A stretch of 52,830 bases of DNA, taken from the NCBI GenBank assembly GCA_038255145.1, contig JBBSLP010000043.1:1-52830 (forward strand). The letters run 5' to 3'. The notes under the pieces are model-generated. The model was given only the letters and a program-made list of their open reading frames with translations. It was not told where the DNA came from and did no database searches. This stretch comes from WHTX01 sp038255145 (GTDB lineage Bacteria; Actinomycetota; Acidimicrobiia; Acidimicrobiales; CAIXPF01). The position numbers and the translations under genes are program-made. Shown here one piece after another: positions 43,591-52,385 of this stretch (the stretch's first letter is position 1; each line of letters starts with the position of its first letter).

Positions 43591-45192
43591 GTGGCCGAAC
43601 CGAGCACTGCGGAGGAACGCCTGGGTGACTACCGGGCCAAGCGGGACTTCGCGACCACGCCCGAACCCCAGGGCGGCGCGGCCCTACCGGGAGCCCGGCG
43701 CTTCGTGGTCCAGCGCCACCGAGCCCGGGCCCTCCACTACGACTTCCGCCTCGAGGTCGACGGTGTGCTCGTCAGCTGGGCCGTTCCCAAAGGCCCCACC
43801 CTCGATCCCAAGGTGCGGCGCCTGGCCGTGCACGTCGAGGACCACCCCATCGACTACATCGACTTCGAGGGTGTCATCCCCGGTGGCGAGTACGGCGGCG
43901 GTGACGTGATCGTGTGGGACAAGGGCACCTGGACCCCGGGCGAGGCCGACCCCGCTGCCGCCATCGCCGCCGGTGAGCTGCACGCCGAGCTCCACGGCAC
44001 CAAGCTGGCCGGCACCTTCGTCCTCGTGCGCACCAAGGGTGCAGGGCGGGGCAGCCGGGGCGGGGGCAAGGAGCAGTGGCTGCTGCTGCACAAGCGCGAC
44101 GACTTCGCCGTGGCCGGCTGGGACCCCGAGGAGCACCCCGAGTCGGTGCGCAGTGGGCGCACCAACGACGAGGTGGCCGCCGCTCCCCGGGCCCGGTGGC
44201 ACAGCGACGCCCCCGCCGACGCCGCCGAGGAGCGCCTGGGTGCCGACCCGCCCACGGCCGACGAGCTGGTCGCCCTCGATGCCCTGGGCGCCAAGGGCAC
44301 CTGGGCCTTCGACGGTGTGGAGGTGCGGCTCACCAACCTCGACAAGGTGCTGTTCCCCGCCGGTGACGACGGTGTCCCCGTCACCAAGCGGGACCTGGTC
44401 CGCTACTTCGCCGTCATGGCCCCGGCCATGCTCCCCTACCTGGTGGGACGACCCGTCAACCAGCACCGCTACCCCCAGGGGGTCGACAGGCGCGGGTTCT
44501 GGCACAAGGAGCGACCGGCCCACGCCCCCGACTGGCTGTCCCGCTGGCACAACGACGACGCCGACCCGGGCGAGACCGAGTGGTACGTGGTGGCCGATCG
44601 CCCCGCCGCGCTGGCCTGGCTGGCCAACTACGCCGCCGTCGAGCTGCACCCGTGGACCTCGACGTGCGCCCAGCCGCGGGAGCCCACCTGGGCCATGATC
44701 GACATCGACCCGGGCACGTCGAGCACCTTCGACGACGTGCTCGTGCTGGCCCGCCTGTACCGCACCGCGCTCGACCACCTGGGCGTGGTCGGCCTACCCA
44801 AGGTGACGGGCCAGCGAGGGGTGCAGATCTGGGTGCCGGTGCGGGCCGGCTACACGTTCGACGACACCCGGGGCTGGGTGGAGCGGTTGTCCCGGGCCGT
44901 GGGCGCCACCGTCCCCGAGCTGGTGAGCTGGAAGTGGCACAAGGCCGACCGTGACGGGTTGGCCCGCCTCGACTACACCCAGAACGCCATCAACCGGACC
45001 CTCGTCGCCCCCTACATCGCCCGCCCCGCCCCCGGGGCCCCGGTGTCCATGCCCATCACCTGGGACGAGCTCGACGATCCCGACCTGCGACCCGACCGCT
45101 GGAACCTGCGCACCGCACCCGCCCGGCTGGCCGAGCTGGGCGACCTCTTCGCCCCCCTGCTGGCCGTCGACCAGGAACTGCCCGACCTCTGA
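43591..45192 (+). CDS. LigD-type 3'-phosphoesterase plus polymerase/primase, no ligase domain
   Basis: 533 residues. The N-terminal phosphoesterase (about 10-190): RRFVVQRHRARALHYDFRLE, VLVSWAVPKGPTLDP, HVEDHPIDYIDFEGVIPGGE and WLLLHKRDD. The C-terminal archaeo-eukaryotic-primase-type polymerase (about 240-525): VRLTNLDKVLFP, NQHRYPQGVDRRGFWHKERP, WAMIDIDPG (catalytic Asp pair), VTGQRGVQIWVPV and RLDYTQNAINRTLVAPY. In full LigD an ATP-dependent ligase lies between or beside these. Acts in non-homologous end joining with Ku; a separate ligase and Ku would be needed and are not in the window. Confidence 0.9.
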   Translation: MAEPSTAEERLGDYRAKRDFATTPEPQGGAALPGARRFVVQRHRARALHYDFRLEVDGVLVSWAVPKGPTLDPKVRRLAVHVEDHPIDYIDFEGVIPGGEYGGGDVIVWDKGTWTPGEADPAAAIAAGELHAELHGTKLAGTFVLVRTKGAGRGSRGGGKEQWLLLHKRDDFAVAGWDPEEHPESVRSGRTNDEVAAAPRARWHSDAPADAAEERLGADPPTADELVALDALGAKGTWAFDGVEVRLTNLDKVLFPAGDDGVPVTKRDLVRYFAVMAPAMLPYLVGRPVNQHRYPQGVDRRGFWHKERPAHAPDWLSRWHNDDADPGETEWYVVADRPAALAWLANYAAVELHPWTSTCAQPREPTWAMIDIDPGTSSTFDDVLVLARLYRTALDHLGVVGLPKVTGQRGVQIWVPVRAGYTFDDTRGWVERLSRAVGATVPELVSWKWHKADRDGLARLDYTQNAINRTLVAPYIARPAPGAPVSMPITWDELDDPDLRPDRWNLRTAPARLAELGDLFAPLLAVDQELPDL

Positions 45193-45196
45193 GTCG

Positions 45197-45236
45197 GGGG
45201 GCGCTCCGACACCCGCCGGTGGGCGCCAGCGCCCCC
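45197..45236. terminator. Terminator between convergent genes
   Basis: GGGGGCGCT and AGCGCCCCC form a 9-bp outer stem with a further GC-rich inner hairpin, 4 nt past the LigD-type stop and 20 bp from the end of the convergent alcohol dehydrogenase gene. Confidence 0.6.
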
Positions 45237-45255
45237 AGAACGAGCTGGTCAGGCG

Positions 45256-46437
45256 TCAGGGCTTGAAGACGACCTTGATGGCGCCGTCCTGCTTCTTCTG
45301 GAACATCTCGTAGGCGTCGGGAGCATCCTTGAGGGGCAGGCGGTGGGTGGTCAGGTCCATCACGCCCAAGGGGTCGGCATCCTCGGTCACGAGGGGCATC
45401 AGGTCGTCGATCCACCGCTTCACGTGGGCCTGGCCCATGCGGATCTGGATGCCCTTGTCGAACATCTGCAGCATGGGCAGGGGATCGGTCATGCCCCCGT
45501 ACACGCCGACGATGGAGATGGTGCCGCCCCGTCGCACCGCCTCGATGCAGTCCAACAGGGCGGCGAGCCGGTCGATGCCCGCCTTCTGCATCACCTTGGA
45601 GGCCACGGCGTCGGGCAGCAGGCCCACGATGCCGTGCATGGCCTTGGCCGTCGGCGATCCGTGGGCCTCCATGCCCACGGCCTCGATGACCGAGTCCGGG
45701 CCCCGACCGCCGGTGAGCTCGCGCAGGGCCCCGGGGATGTCGTCCACGGCGCGGCGGTCGAGCACCTCGATGTCGTGGCGACGGGCCATGGCCAACCGCT
45801 CGGGCACCAGGTCGACGGCGATGGTGCGAACGCCGCGATGCCGAGCGATGCGGGCCGCCATCTGGCCGATGGGCCCCAGGCCGAACACGGCCACCGTGCC
45901 CCCCTCGGGGATGTCGGCGAACTCGACGGCCTGCCACGCCGTGGGCAGCACGTCGGACAGGAACAGGAAGCGCTCGTCGGGCGGACCGTCGGGCACCTTG
46001 ATGGGGCCGAACTGGGCCTGGGGCACCCGCAGCAGCTCGGCCTGGGCCCCGGGCACCTGGCCGTAGAGCTTGGTGTAGCCGAACAACGACGCCCCCGTGC
46101 CCTGGTCACGGTTCTGCGTCGTCTCGCACTGGGCGAACAGGTTGTGGCTGCACATCCAGCAGTGGCCACAGGAGATGTTGAAGGGCACGACCACCCGGTC
46201 CCCCACCTTGATGTGGGTCACCTCGGCGCCGACGGCCTCGACGATGCCCATGGGCTCGTGGCCCAGGATGTCCCCGGCGTCGATGAAGGGGCCCATGACC
46301 TCGTACAGGTGCAGATCAGAGCCGCACAGGGCCGTCGAGGTCATGCGCACGACGGCGTCCGTCGGGGCCTCGATGGTCGGATCGGGCACGTCGTCGACGC
46401 GCACGTCCCGCTTCCCGTGGAAGGTGACGGCCTTCAC
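45256..46437 (-). CDS. Zinc-dependent alcohol dehydrogenase (FDH/threonine-dehydrogenase-like MDR)
   Basis: 393 residues: MKAVTFHGKRDVRVDDVPDP, catalytic zinc ligands in TALCGSDLHLYE and GHEPMGIVEAVG, the structural zinc Cys set CGHCWMCSHNLFAQC, and the Rossmann motif AVFGLGPIGQMAARIARHRG. The long form with MHGIVGLLPDAVASKVMQKA resembles glutathione-independent formaldehyde/alcohol dehydrogenases common in actinobacteria. It reduces or oxidises alcohol/aldehyde with NAD(P). ATG 46437. Confidence 0.92.
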   Translation of the reverse strand: MKAVTFHGKRDVRVDDVPDPTIEAPTDAVVRMTSTALCGSDLHLYEVMGPFIDAGDILGHEPMGIVEAVGAEVTHIKVGDRVVVPFNISCGHCWMCSHNLFAQCETTQNRDQGTGASLFGYTKLYGQVPGAQAELLRVPQAQFGPIKVPDGPPDERFLFLSDVLPTAWQAVEFADIPEGGTVAVFGLGPIGQMAARIARHRGVRTIAVDLVPERLAMARRHDIEVLDRRAVDDIPGALRELTGGRGPDSVIEAVGMEAHGSPTAKAMHGIVGLLPDAVASKVMQKAGIDRLAALLDCIEAVRRGGTISIVGVYGGMTDPLPMLQMFDKGIQIRMGQAHVKRWIDDLMPLVTEDADPLGVMDLTTHRLPLKDAPDAYEMFQKKQDGAIKVVFKP

Positions 46438-46575
46438 CGGCCAGCGCCGTGTCGCGACGATCGTTCCATGAGGGGCTCCGTTGGTGACAGGTGGACAGGT
46501 CTCCGGAGTTGTGCCCCGTCCCCGGGTCCGTCAGCCACCGTTTGCCGGATCGTGGGTGGCGGGAACCTTCCCGAC

Positions 46576-46761
46576 ATGACCGCAGCGGGATCAGAACCGG
46601 TAGGTGCGACGACCAAGCCCGACGAGGGGGCCGAGGGCGCGGTCGAGGACGCCATCGAGTACTTCTCCGAAGACCTCGACGAGGAAGGCGAGCAGCGCAC
46701 CCGCCTGCCCGATCCCAGCCGTGACACCGACGGCGACGGTGTGGACGACGACGATCTCTGA
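46576..46761 (+). CDS. Small acidic protein, unknown function
   Basis: 61 residues, strongly acidic (VEDAIEYFSEDLDEEGEQRT) ending in DTDGDGVDDDDL, a calcium-loop-like Asp repeat. No signal peptide. ATG 46576 lies after a weak ribosome site. The codon pattern is consistent and it fills the space before the FAD-oxidoreductase gene. Unknown role. Confidence 0.55.
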   Translation: MTAAGSEPVGATTKPDEGAEGAVEDAIEYFSEDLDEEGEQRTRLPDPSRDTDGDGVDDDDL

Positions 46762-46813
46762 TCCCGCGCCCACCACGACCCGTTCGCCGCCCACCGTCTC
46801 CCCCGCCGGCGGG

Positions 46814-48430
46814 ATGGGTTCGGACGCCGCCGACGCCGTCGTCATCGGCGCCGGCCCCAACGGGCTGGTGGCCGCCAACCTGCTGGCTGACGCGGGCTGG
46901 GACGTCATCGTGCTCGAGGCGAACGCCGCACCCGGTGGGGCCGTGCGCTCGGCCGAGCTCATGGAGCCGGGCTTCACCAACGACCTCTTCAGCGCGTTCT
47001 ACCCCTTCGGCGCGGCCAGCCCCGTCATCCGGGACCTCGACCTGGGCGACCACGGCCTGCGCTGGCGCCGCTCCCCCCTGGTGCTGGCCCACCCCGCCCT
47101 CGACGGCACCTGCCCCGTCATCTCCACCGACGTGGACGAGACCGCCGCCTCCCTCGACGAGCTCAGCCCCGGCGATGGCGACGCCTGGCGCCAGCTCCAC
47201 CTCGAGTGGCGCCGGGTGCGCGAGCCCCTGCTCCAGGCCACCCTGGGCCCCTTCCCCCCGGTGGCCGCCGGGCTGAAGCTCGGCCTCGGCCTGCGCCGCG
47301 ACCTCCTGCGCTTCGCCCGCTTCACCCTGCTGCCCGTGCGCCGCATGGGTGAGGAGCGCTTCGCCGGCGACGGCGCCCGGCGCCTCCTGGCCGGGATGGC
47401 GTTGCACTGCGACCTGGCCCCCGAGGCCACCCTCAGCGGGGTGCTGGGCTGGCTGCTGTGCATGTTGGCCCAGGACGACGGCTTCCCCGTGCCCGAGGGT
47501 GGCGCCGGCCAGCTCACCGCGGCCCTGGTGCGCCGCCTGGGCGACCGGGGCGAGATCCGTTGTGGGGCCCGCGTCGAGCGCGTCGTGGTCGAGGGTGGGC
47601 GGGCCGTGGGCGTGCGCCTGGCCGGCGGCGGTGTGGTGCGGGCCCGGCGGGCCGTCGTGGCGGACGTCGACGCCCCCACGCTCTACAACCACCTGGTCGA
47701 CGCCCGGGACCTGCCCGATCGCTTCCTCGACGACGTGTCCCGCTTCCACTGGGACCACGCCACGTTCAAGGTGGACTGGAACCTGGACGGGCCCATCCCC
47801 TGGACATCGCCCGCCGCCCGGCGGGCCGGCACCGTGCACGTCACCGAGAGCGTCGACCACCTGACCGTGCACGAGGGCGAGCTGGTGCGCGGCCTGCTGC
47901 CTGCCACCCCGTTCCTGCTCGTGGGCCAGTACTCCATGCTCGACGGGACCCGGGCCCCGGCCGGCGCGGAGACAGCGTGGGCCTACACCCACCTGCCCCG
48001 CCACCCCCGGGCCGACTCCCGGGGCGAGATCGGCGTGCCCCTCGAGCCGGGCTGGGCCGAGCACATCGCCGACCGCATGCAGGACCAGATCGAGGGCCTC
48101 GCCCCCGGTTTCGGCGCCCTGGTCCGCCACCGCCACGTGTTCGACCCCGCCGGCCTGCAACGCAACGACGCCAACCTGGTGGGCGGGGCCCTGGCCGGCG
48201 GCACCAACCAGCTGCACCAGATGCTGGTCTTCCGCCCCGTCCCCGGCCTGGGTCGGGCCGAGACCCCGGTGCCGGGGCTGTTCCTGGCCTCGTCCTCCGC
48301 CCACCCCGGCGGCGCCGTCCACGGGGCACCGGGGGCCAACGCGGCCCGGGCGGCCCGCCTCCACGCCCGCATCGACCTGGTGCGCCCCTCCCGCACCCGG
48401 GCTCTGTTGCGGGCGGGCCGAACGGGGTAA
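46814..48430 (+). CDS. Phytoene-dehydrogenase-like FAD-dependent oxidoreductase
   Basis: 538 residues: the dinucleotide motif AVVIGAGPNGLVAANLLADA with VIVLEANAAPGGAVRS, a central domain, VPEGGAGQLTAALVRRLGDR, and the C-terminal FAD contact LFLASSSAHPGGAVHGAPG. This is the CrtI/PDH-like subgroup (COG1233); the substrate may be a carotenoid or another polyene/lipid, but no other carotenoid genes are near. ATG 46814 begins the fold. It is followed 9 nt later by the epimerase gene. Confidence 0.88.
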   Translation: MGSDAADAVVIGAGPNGLVAANLLADAGWDVIVLEANAAPGGAVRSAELMEPGFTNDLFSAFYPFGAASPVIRDLDLGDHGLRWRRSPLVLAHPALDGTCPVISTDVDETAASLDELSPGDGDAWRQLHLEWRRVREPLLQATLGPFPPVAAGLKLGLGLRRDLLRFARFTLLPVRRMGEERFAGDGARRLLAGMALHCDLAPEATLSGVLGWLLCMLAQDDGFPVPEGGAGQLTAALVRRLGDRGEIRCGARVERVVVEGGRAVGVRLAGGGVVRARRAVVADVDAPTLYNHLVDARDLPDRFLDDVSRFHWDHATFKVDWNLDGPIPWTSPAARRAGTVHVTESVDHLTVHEGELVRGLLPATPFLLVGQYSMLDGTRAPAGAETAWAYTHLPRHPRADSRGEIGVPLEPGWAEHIADRMQDQIEGLAPGFGALVRHRHVFDPAGLQRNDANLVGGALAGGTNQLHQMLVFRPVPGLGRAETPVPGLFLASSSAHPGGAVHGAPGANAARAARLHARIDLVRPSRTRALLRAGRTG

Positions 48431-48439
48431 GCGCGACCC

Positions 48440-49492
48440 ATGCGAGTCGTCATCACCGGCGCGACCGGCAACGTGGGCACCGGCGTGGTCGACGCCCTGA
48501 CGGCCGAGCCCCAGGTCACCCACATCATCGGCCTCTCCCGCCGCCCCACCGACCGTGTCGTGCCCAAGACCAGCTGGCACGCGGCCGACGTGGCCAGCGC
48601 CGACCTCACCTCGACCTTCGTCGGCACCGACGCCCTGGTGCACCTGGCCTGGGCCTTCCACCCCACCCGGCACCCCACCGAGACGTGGCGGGTGAACGTG
48701 CTCGGCACCATGCGCACGGTCGAGGCCGCCATCGCCGCCGGCGTGCGCACCATCGTCTACTCGTCCTCCGTCGGCGCCTACTCGCCCGGACCTCCACCGG
48801 GGGACCGGGTCAGCGAGGACTGGCCGACCCACTCCCTGCCCACTGCCGCCTACGGCCGGGAGAAGTCCTACCTGGAGCGCTGGTTCGACGCCACCGAGTT
48901 GCGCCACCCCGAGGTGCGCTTCGTGCGCCTGCGCATGGCCTTCGTGTTCCAGCGCCGGGCCGCGGCCGAACAGCGGCGCATCTTCGCCGGCCCCCTGGTG
49001 CCCGGGCGCCTGTTGCGACGGGGCGCGCTGCCCGTGCTCCCCCTGCCCCGCGGGCTGCGCATCCAGGCCGTGCACGCCGCCGACGCGGCGGAGGCCTACC
49101 GACTGGCCCTGGTGGGGACGGCCCGTGGCGCGTTCAACATCGCCGCCGAACCCGTGCTCGACATCGACGCCCTGGCCGCCCTGCTCGGCGCCCGTGCCCT
49201 GCCCGTGCCCACCGGCCTGGTGCGGGGCGCCAACGCCGCCGCCTGGCACGCCCGGCTGGTACCGGCCGAGCCGGGCCTGCTGGAGCTCGCCCTCAGCCTC
49301 CCGGTGATGGCGACGGACCGGGCCCGGGCCGAGCTGGGCTGGCAGCCCGTGGTCTCGGCTGGTGACGCCGTGGCCGAGCTGTTCGAGGGCGTGCGCGACC
49401 ACGCCGGTGGCCCCACCCCCACCCTCGACGCCCACGCCGGGGGGCGGCTGCGCTGGCGCGAGCTGGCCACCGGGGTGGGTGGCCGGGGCTGA
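48440..49492 (+). CDS. NAD-dependent epimerase/dehydratase family protein
   Basis: 350 residues, extended SDR fold: MRVVITGATGNVGTGVVDAL, DALVHLAWAFHPTRH, VLGTMRTVEAAIAAGVRTIV, YSSSVGAYSPG and the catalytic YGREK in TAAYGREKSYLERW. The C-terminal part varies and the substrate is unknown. 9-nt spacing to the FAD oxidoreductase suggests joint work on the same pathway. Confidence 0.87.
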   Translation: MRVVITGATGNVGTGVVDALTAEPQVTHIIGLSRRPTDRVVPKTSWHAADVASADLTSTFVGTDALVHLAWAFHPTRHPTETWRVNVLGTMRTVEAAIAAGVRTIVYSSSVGAYSPGPPPGDRVSEDWPTHSLPTAAYGREKSYLERWFDATELRHPEVRFVRLRMAFVFQRRAAAEQRRIFAGPLVPGRLLRRGALPVLPLPRGLRIQAVHAADAAEAYRLALVGTARGAFNIAAEPVLDIDALAALLGARALPVPTGLVRGANAAAWHARLVPAEPGLLELALSLPVMATDRARAELGWQPVVSAGDAVAELFEGVRDHAGGPTPTLDAHAGGRLRWRELATGVGGRG

Positions 49493-49543
49493 AACCAGCT
49501 GGAGGCGCGGATCACCGATCACCGTCGCGGGTAGGCGTCACGG

Positions 49544-51054
49544 GTGACCACCGACACCTCCCCGCAGCCCACCGTCAGCGCCGACGACCTGCCCGCCCGC
49601 GTCGACGAGCTGGCCTTCGTCGCGCTGGGCATCGAGGAGCTGCGGCCCGACCAGCGGGCCGACCGTGGTGGTCTCCCCCTGCTGGCCCTGCAGCGTGACC
49701 AGGTGGAGGCCCTGGCCGGCCACCGTGCCGGCCGTGCCGCCCTGTTGAACTCGACCGTGGAGGAGGGCGAGCGCGCCGACGTGTTGCGCGGCTTGGCCGC
49801 CGGGAAGATCGAGTTCCTGTTCCTGGCCCCCGAGCAGCTGGGCCGCACCGACACCGTCGACGCGCTCGACGCCGCCCGACCGTCGGTCTTCGTGGTCGAC
49901 GAGGCCCACTGCGTGAGCACCTGGGGCCACGACTTCCGGCCCGACTACCTGCGCCTCGGCGCGGTCATCGAACGGCTGGGCCATCCCGTCACCGTGGCTC
50001 TGACGGCCACGGCGGCGCCGCCGGTGCGGACCGAGATCACCGAACTGCTCGGCCTGGACGATCCCCAGGTGGTCGTTCACGGCTTCGACCGGCCCAACAT
50101 CCACCTCGAGGTGGTGGCGGCCGGCGACGCCGAAGAGAAGGACGCCTCCCTCGTCGAGCGGGCCGCCCACCTGGGCCGGGGCCCAGGCTGCGGCATCGTC
50201 TACGTCGCCACCCGACGCCGGGCCGAGGGGCTGGCCGACCAGCTGACCGCCCGGGGGGTGCGGGCCCTGGCGTACCACGCCGGCCTGGCCTCCAGGCGCC
50301 GGGATGCGGCCCAGGACGCCTTCACCGACGACCAGGTCGACGTGATGGTGGCCACCAACGCTTTCGGCATGGGCATCGACAAGCCCGACGTGCGCTTCGT
50401 GCTCCACGCCGACGTGCCGGAGTCCCTCGACAGCTACTACCAGGAGATCGGCCGGGCCGGCCGGGACGGGGCACCGGCCCAGGCCACCCTGTGGTACCGC
50501 CAGGAGGACCTGGGGTTGCGGCGCTTCCTCGGAGCCCGCACCGGGGCCCGGCCCGCCGACCTCCGCCTGGTGGCGTCCACCGTGCTGGGCGATGGCCCCC
50601 TCCTGGCCGACCGCGCTCCGGAGACCGATGGCGACGCCGCGGACGAGCCGTTGACCGTCGAGCGGCTGACGGGCCATGGCGGCCTCACCGCCCGGCGCCT
50701 CACCTTGGCCTTGGCCTTGGCCTTGGCCTTGGCCTTGGCCTTGGCCTTGGCCTTGGCCTTGGCCTTGGCCTTGGCCTTGGCCTTGGCACAGCTGAGCCAA
50801 GTGGGCGCGGTGCAGGTGGGCGCAACTGCGACGTGTGCCAGTCGGCCCGCCAGCCAGCGGAGCCCGCGACGGCGCACACCGGGACGCCGTTCCCGGAGGG
50901 GGCGACGGTCTCTCACGCCGCATGGGGACCAGGGCGGGTCATCCGGCTGGAGGGCGACGTCATCACCGTGCTCTTCGACGAGGTGGGCTACAAGACCCTG
51001 TCGGTCGAACTCGTCGTCGAGCGCAGCCTGGTCGAGCTTGTGACGGCACCCTGA
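49544..51054 (+). pseudogene. RecQ-family DNA helicase, missing motif I and zinc region
   Basis: Seen: start LGIEELRPDQR, then directly LPLLALQRDQVEALAGHRAG (motif Ia), FLFLAPEQL, Walker B VVDEAHCVSTWGHDFRPDY, VALTATAAPPVRTEI, and motifs V-VI VMVATNAFGMGIDKPDVRFV and YYQEIGRAGRDG. The Walker A segment (TGSGKS and flanks, about 30-40 residues) is deleted, with a further missing base in a C-run near 49,675. After GLTARRLTLALA a (CCTTGG)14 tract is followed by QLSQVGAV; then the frame is lost and RNCDVCQSA, the end of the zinc module, and a C-terminal GATVSHAAWGPGRVIRLEGD domain continue in another frame to 51,054. Not a working helicase. Normal members are about 550-600 residues. Confidence 0.78.
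50703..50787 (+). repeat. Hexanucleotide microsatellite (CCTTGG)14
   Basis: Fourteen perfect copies of CCTTGG plus one base lie inside the recQ remnant, where the family sequence is LTLALAQL; the tract encodes (Leu-Ala)n. Being 6 bp long, its unit changes do not shift frame. Confidence 0.97.
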
Positions 51055-51225
51055 GCCGAAGACCTACGGACGCACCAGCGCCACGGGCGTGACCGCTCAC
51101 CGTGACGACCCCCCGGATACACGTCACCGGCCAGATCGCTCGTCACCGTAAAGGCGACGGCTTTCTTGTCTGAAATGCGTCCAGCTGGGTAGCACTTCAC
51201 CCAGAGGTCGCCCCTGGGAGGCAAC

Positions 51226-51957
51226 ATGACGGACAACTCGATGATCAGTGTGGACGATCGGTCGTCTACCGAAGGTGCCAAAGAGCGGGCCGCGAACGTT
51301 GCTGCAACCGCGAAGGACGATGCCAGTCAGGTCACCAATGTGACCAAAGAAGGCGTCAAGGACGTAGCCCACGAGACCGTGGACCAGGCTCTTGCTGTCG
51401 GCAGCATGGCCAAGGACCACGCTCGCGGGTTGGTTGATCAGACCACGACCCAGCTGAGGAGCCACGGTGACGAGCAGGCTCAGCGCGCCGCCGGCGGCCT
51501 GGACCAGATCGCCCGACAGGTCGGGTCGCTCCTCGACGGGCGCCCGGCCGATGCCGGCCAGGTGCGAGACTACGCGGAGCAGCTGGGCGACAAGGCCCAG
51601 AAGCTGGCGGAACAGCTGCGTTCCGGTGGCATCGACGGCGTGGTCGAGGAGGTGACGTCCTTCGCCCGTCGCCGCCCTGGCCTGTTCCTCGTCGGCGCCG
51701 CTGCGGCCGGCTTCATGGCCGGTCGGTTGGTGAAGGCCCAGCGGGCGTCGTCGGACGACGGCGACTCCACCGAGGCCGCGGCCGGCTACCGGGCGCCCCT
51801 GCCCCCGCAGGTGCCCACCACCCAGTTGGCTGGCTACCCGGCCACCGCCGGCATCCCGTCCTCCCCCGAAGACACGGTGGCCGGCTACCCGGTCACGGCG
51901 GACATCCCGCCCGCCGGTGGCCCGCTCGGTGCCGCACCGGGCGGAGGAACCTGGTGA
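51226..51957 (+). CDS. Membrane-anchored helical stress-type protein
   Basis: 243 residues. Residues 1-140 are Ala/Asp/Gln/Lys-rich amphipathic helix (AKERAANVAATAKDDASQVT), with the composition of LEA- or CsbD-like stress proteins. One span follows at about 146-166 (RRPGLFLVGAAAAGFMAGRL), then a Pro/Gly-rich tail with repeated AGYPATAGIPSS/AGYPVTADIPPA. GGGAGG lies before the ATG. Its end overlaps the ATG of the holin-like gene by one base. The role is unknown; the cluster resembles actinobacterial cell-envelope stress operons. Confidence 0.75.
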   Translation: MTDNSMISVDDRSSTEGAKERAANVAATAKDDASQVTNVTKEGVKDVAHETVDQALAVGSMAKDHARGLVDQTTTQLRSHGDEQAQRAAGGLDQIARQVGSLLDGRPADAGQVRDYAEQLGDKAQKLAEQLRSGGIDGVVEEVTSFARRRPGLFLVGAAAAGFMAGRLVKAQRASSDDGDSTEAAAGYRAPLPPQVPTTQLAGYPATAGIPSSPEDTVAGYPVTADIPPAGGPLGAAPGGGTW

Positions 51958-52385
51958 TGGCGGAGGTTCAGCGCGGCGTCGACCCCCGGATCGCCGGCCA
52001 ACCAGATGCCCAGGACCCGTTGGCCGAGCTCCTTCGCACGGCCACCTCCGACATGTCCACCCTGTTCCGCCAGGAGCTGCAGCTGGCCAAGGTGGAGTTG
52101 AAGGAAGACGGCCGCAAGGCGGGCAAGGTCGCAGGCATGTTCGGTGCGGCGGCCGTCACCGGCCACCTGGCGCTGATCTTCGTATCGCTGGCCCTCGCGT
52201 GGCTGTTTGACCAGTTCATGCCCCGTGCCCTGGCCTTTCTGATCGTCGGCGTGATCTACGGGATCGTCGCCGCCGTGTTGTTCATGCGGGGCAGGGAACA
52301 GGCGAAGCAGCTGGCGCCGCCGGCCCAGCAGACCGTGGAGACTCTGAAGGAGGACGTGCAGTGGGCCAAACAGCAGACGAACTGA
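51957..52385 (+). CDS. Putative actinobacterial holin-X / phage-holin-like membrane protein
   Basis: 142 residues: soluble helix LRTATSDMSTLFRQELQLAK followed by VELKEDGRKAGKVAGMFGAA, two spans (VTGHLALIFVSLALAWLF, ALAFLIVGVIYGIVAAVLFM) and a short basic tail. This matches the holin-X/DUF1469 pattern, usually found next to DUF3618 genes and not phage-encoded. The SD GGAGG is 11-15 nt upstream. The start overlaps the previous stop by one base; the end overlaps the next gene by 25 bp. Confidence 0.85.
   Translation: MAEVQRGVDPRIAGQPDAQDPLAELLRTATSDMSTLFRQELQLAKVELKEDGRKAGKVAGMFGAAAVTGHLALIFVSLALAWLFDQFMPRALAFLIVGVIYGIVAAVLFMRGREQAKQLAPPAQQTVETLKEDVQWAKQQTN

Noticed and set aside
46316..49522. 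1068-residue minus-strand open frame opposite the FAD oxidoreductase and epimerase genes
   Set aside because: Antisense shadow of high-GC coding sequence; Gly/His/Arg-rich without domains, while the plus strand carries clear families.
50437..50916. Minus-strand frame with a long Lys-Ala repeat
   Set aside because: The repeat is the reverse reading of the CCTTGG microsatellite; no start context or conserved flanks.
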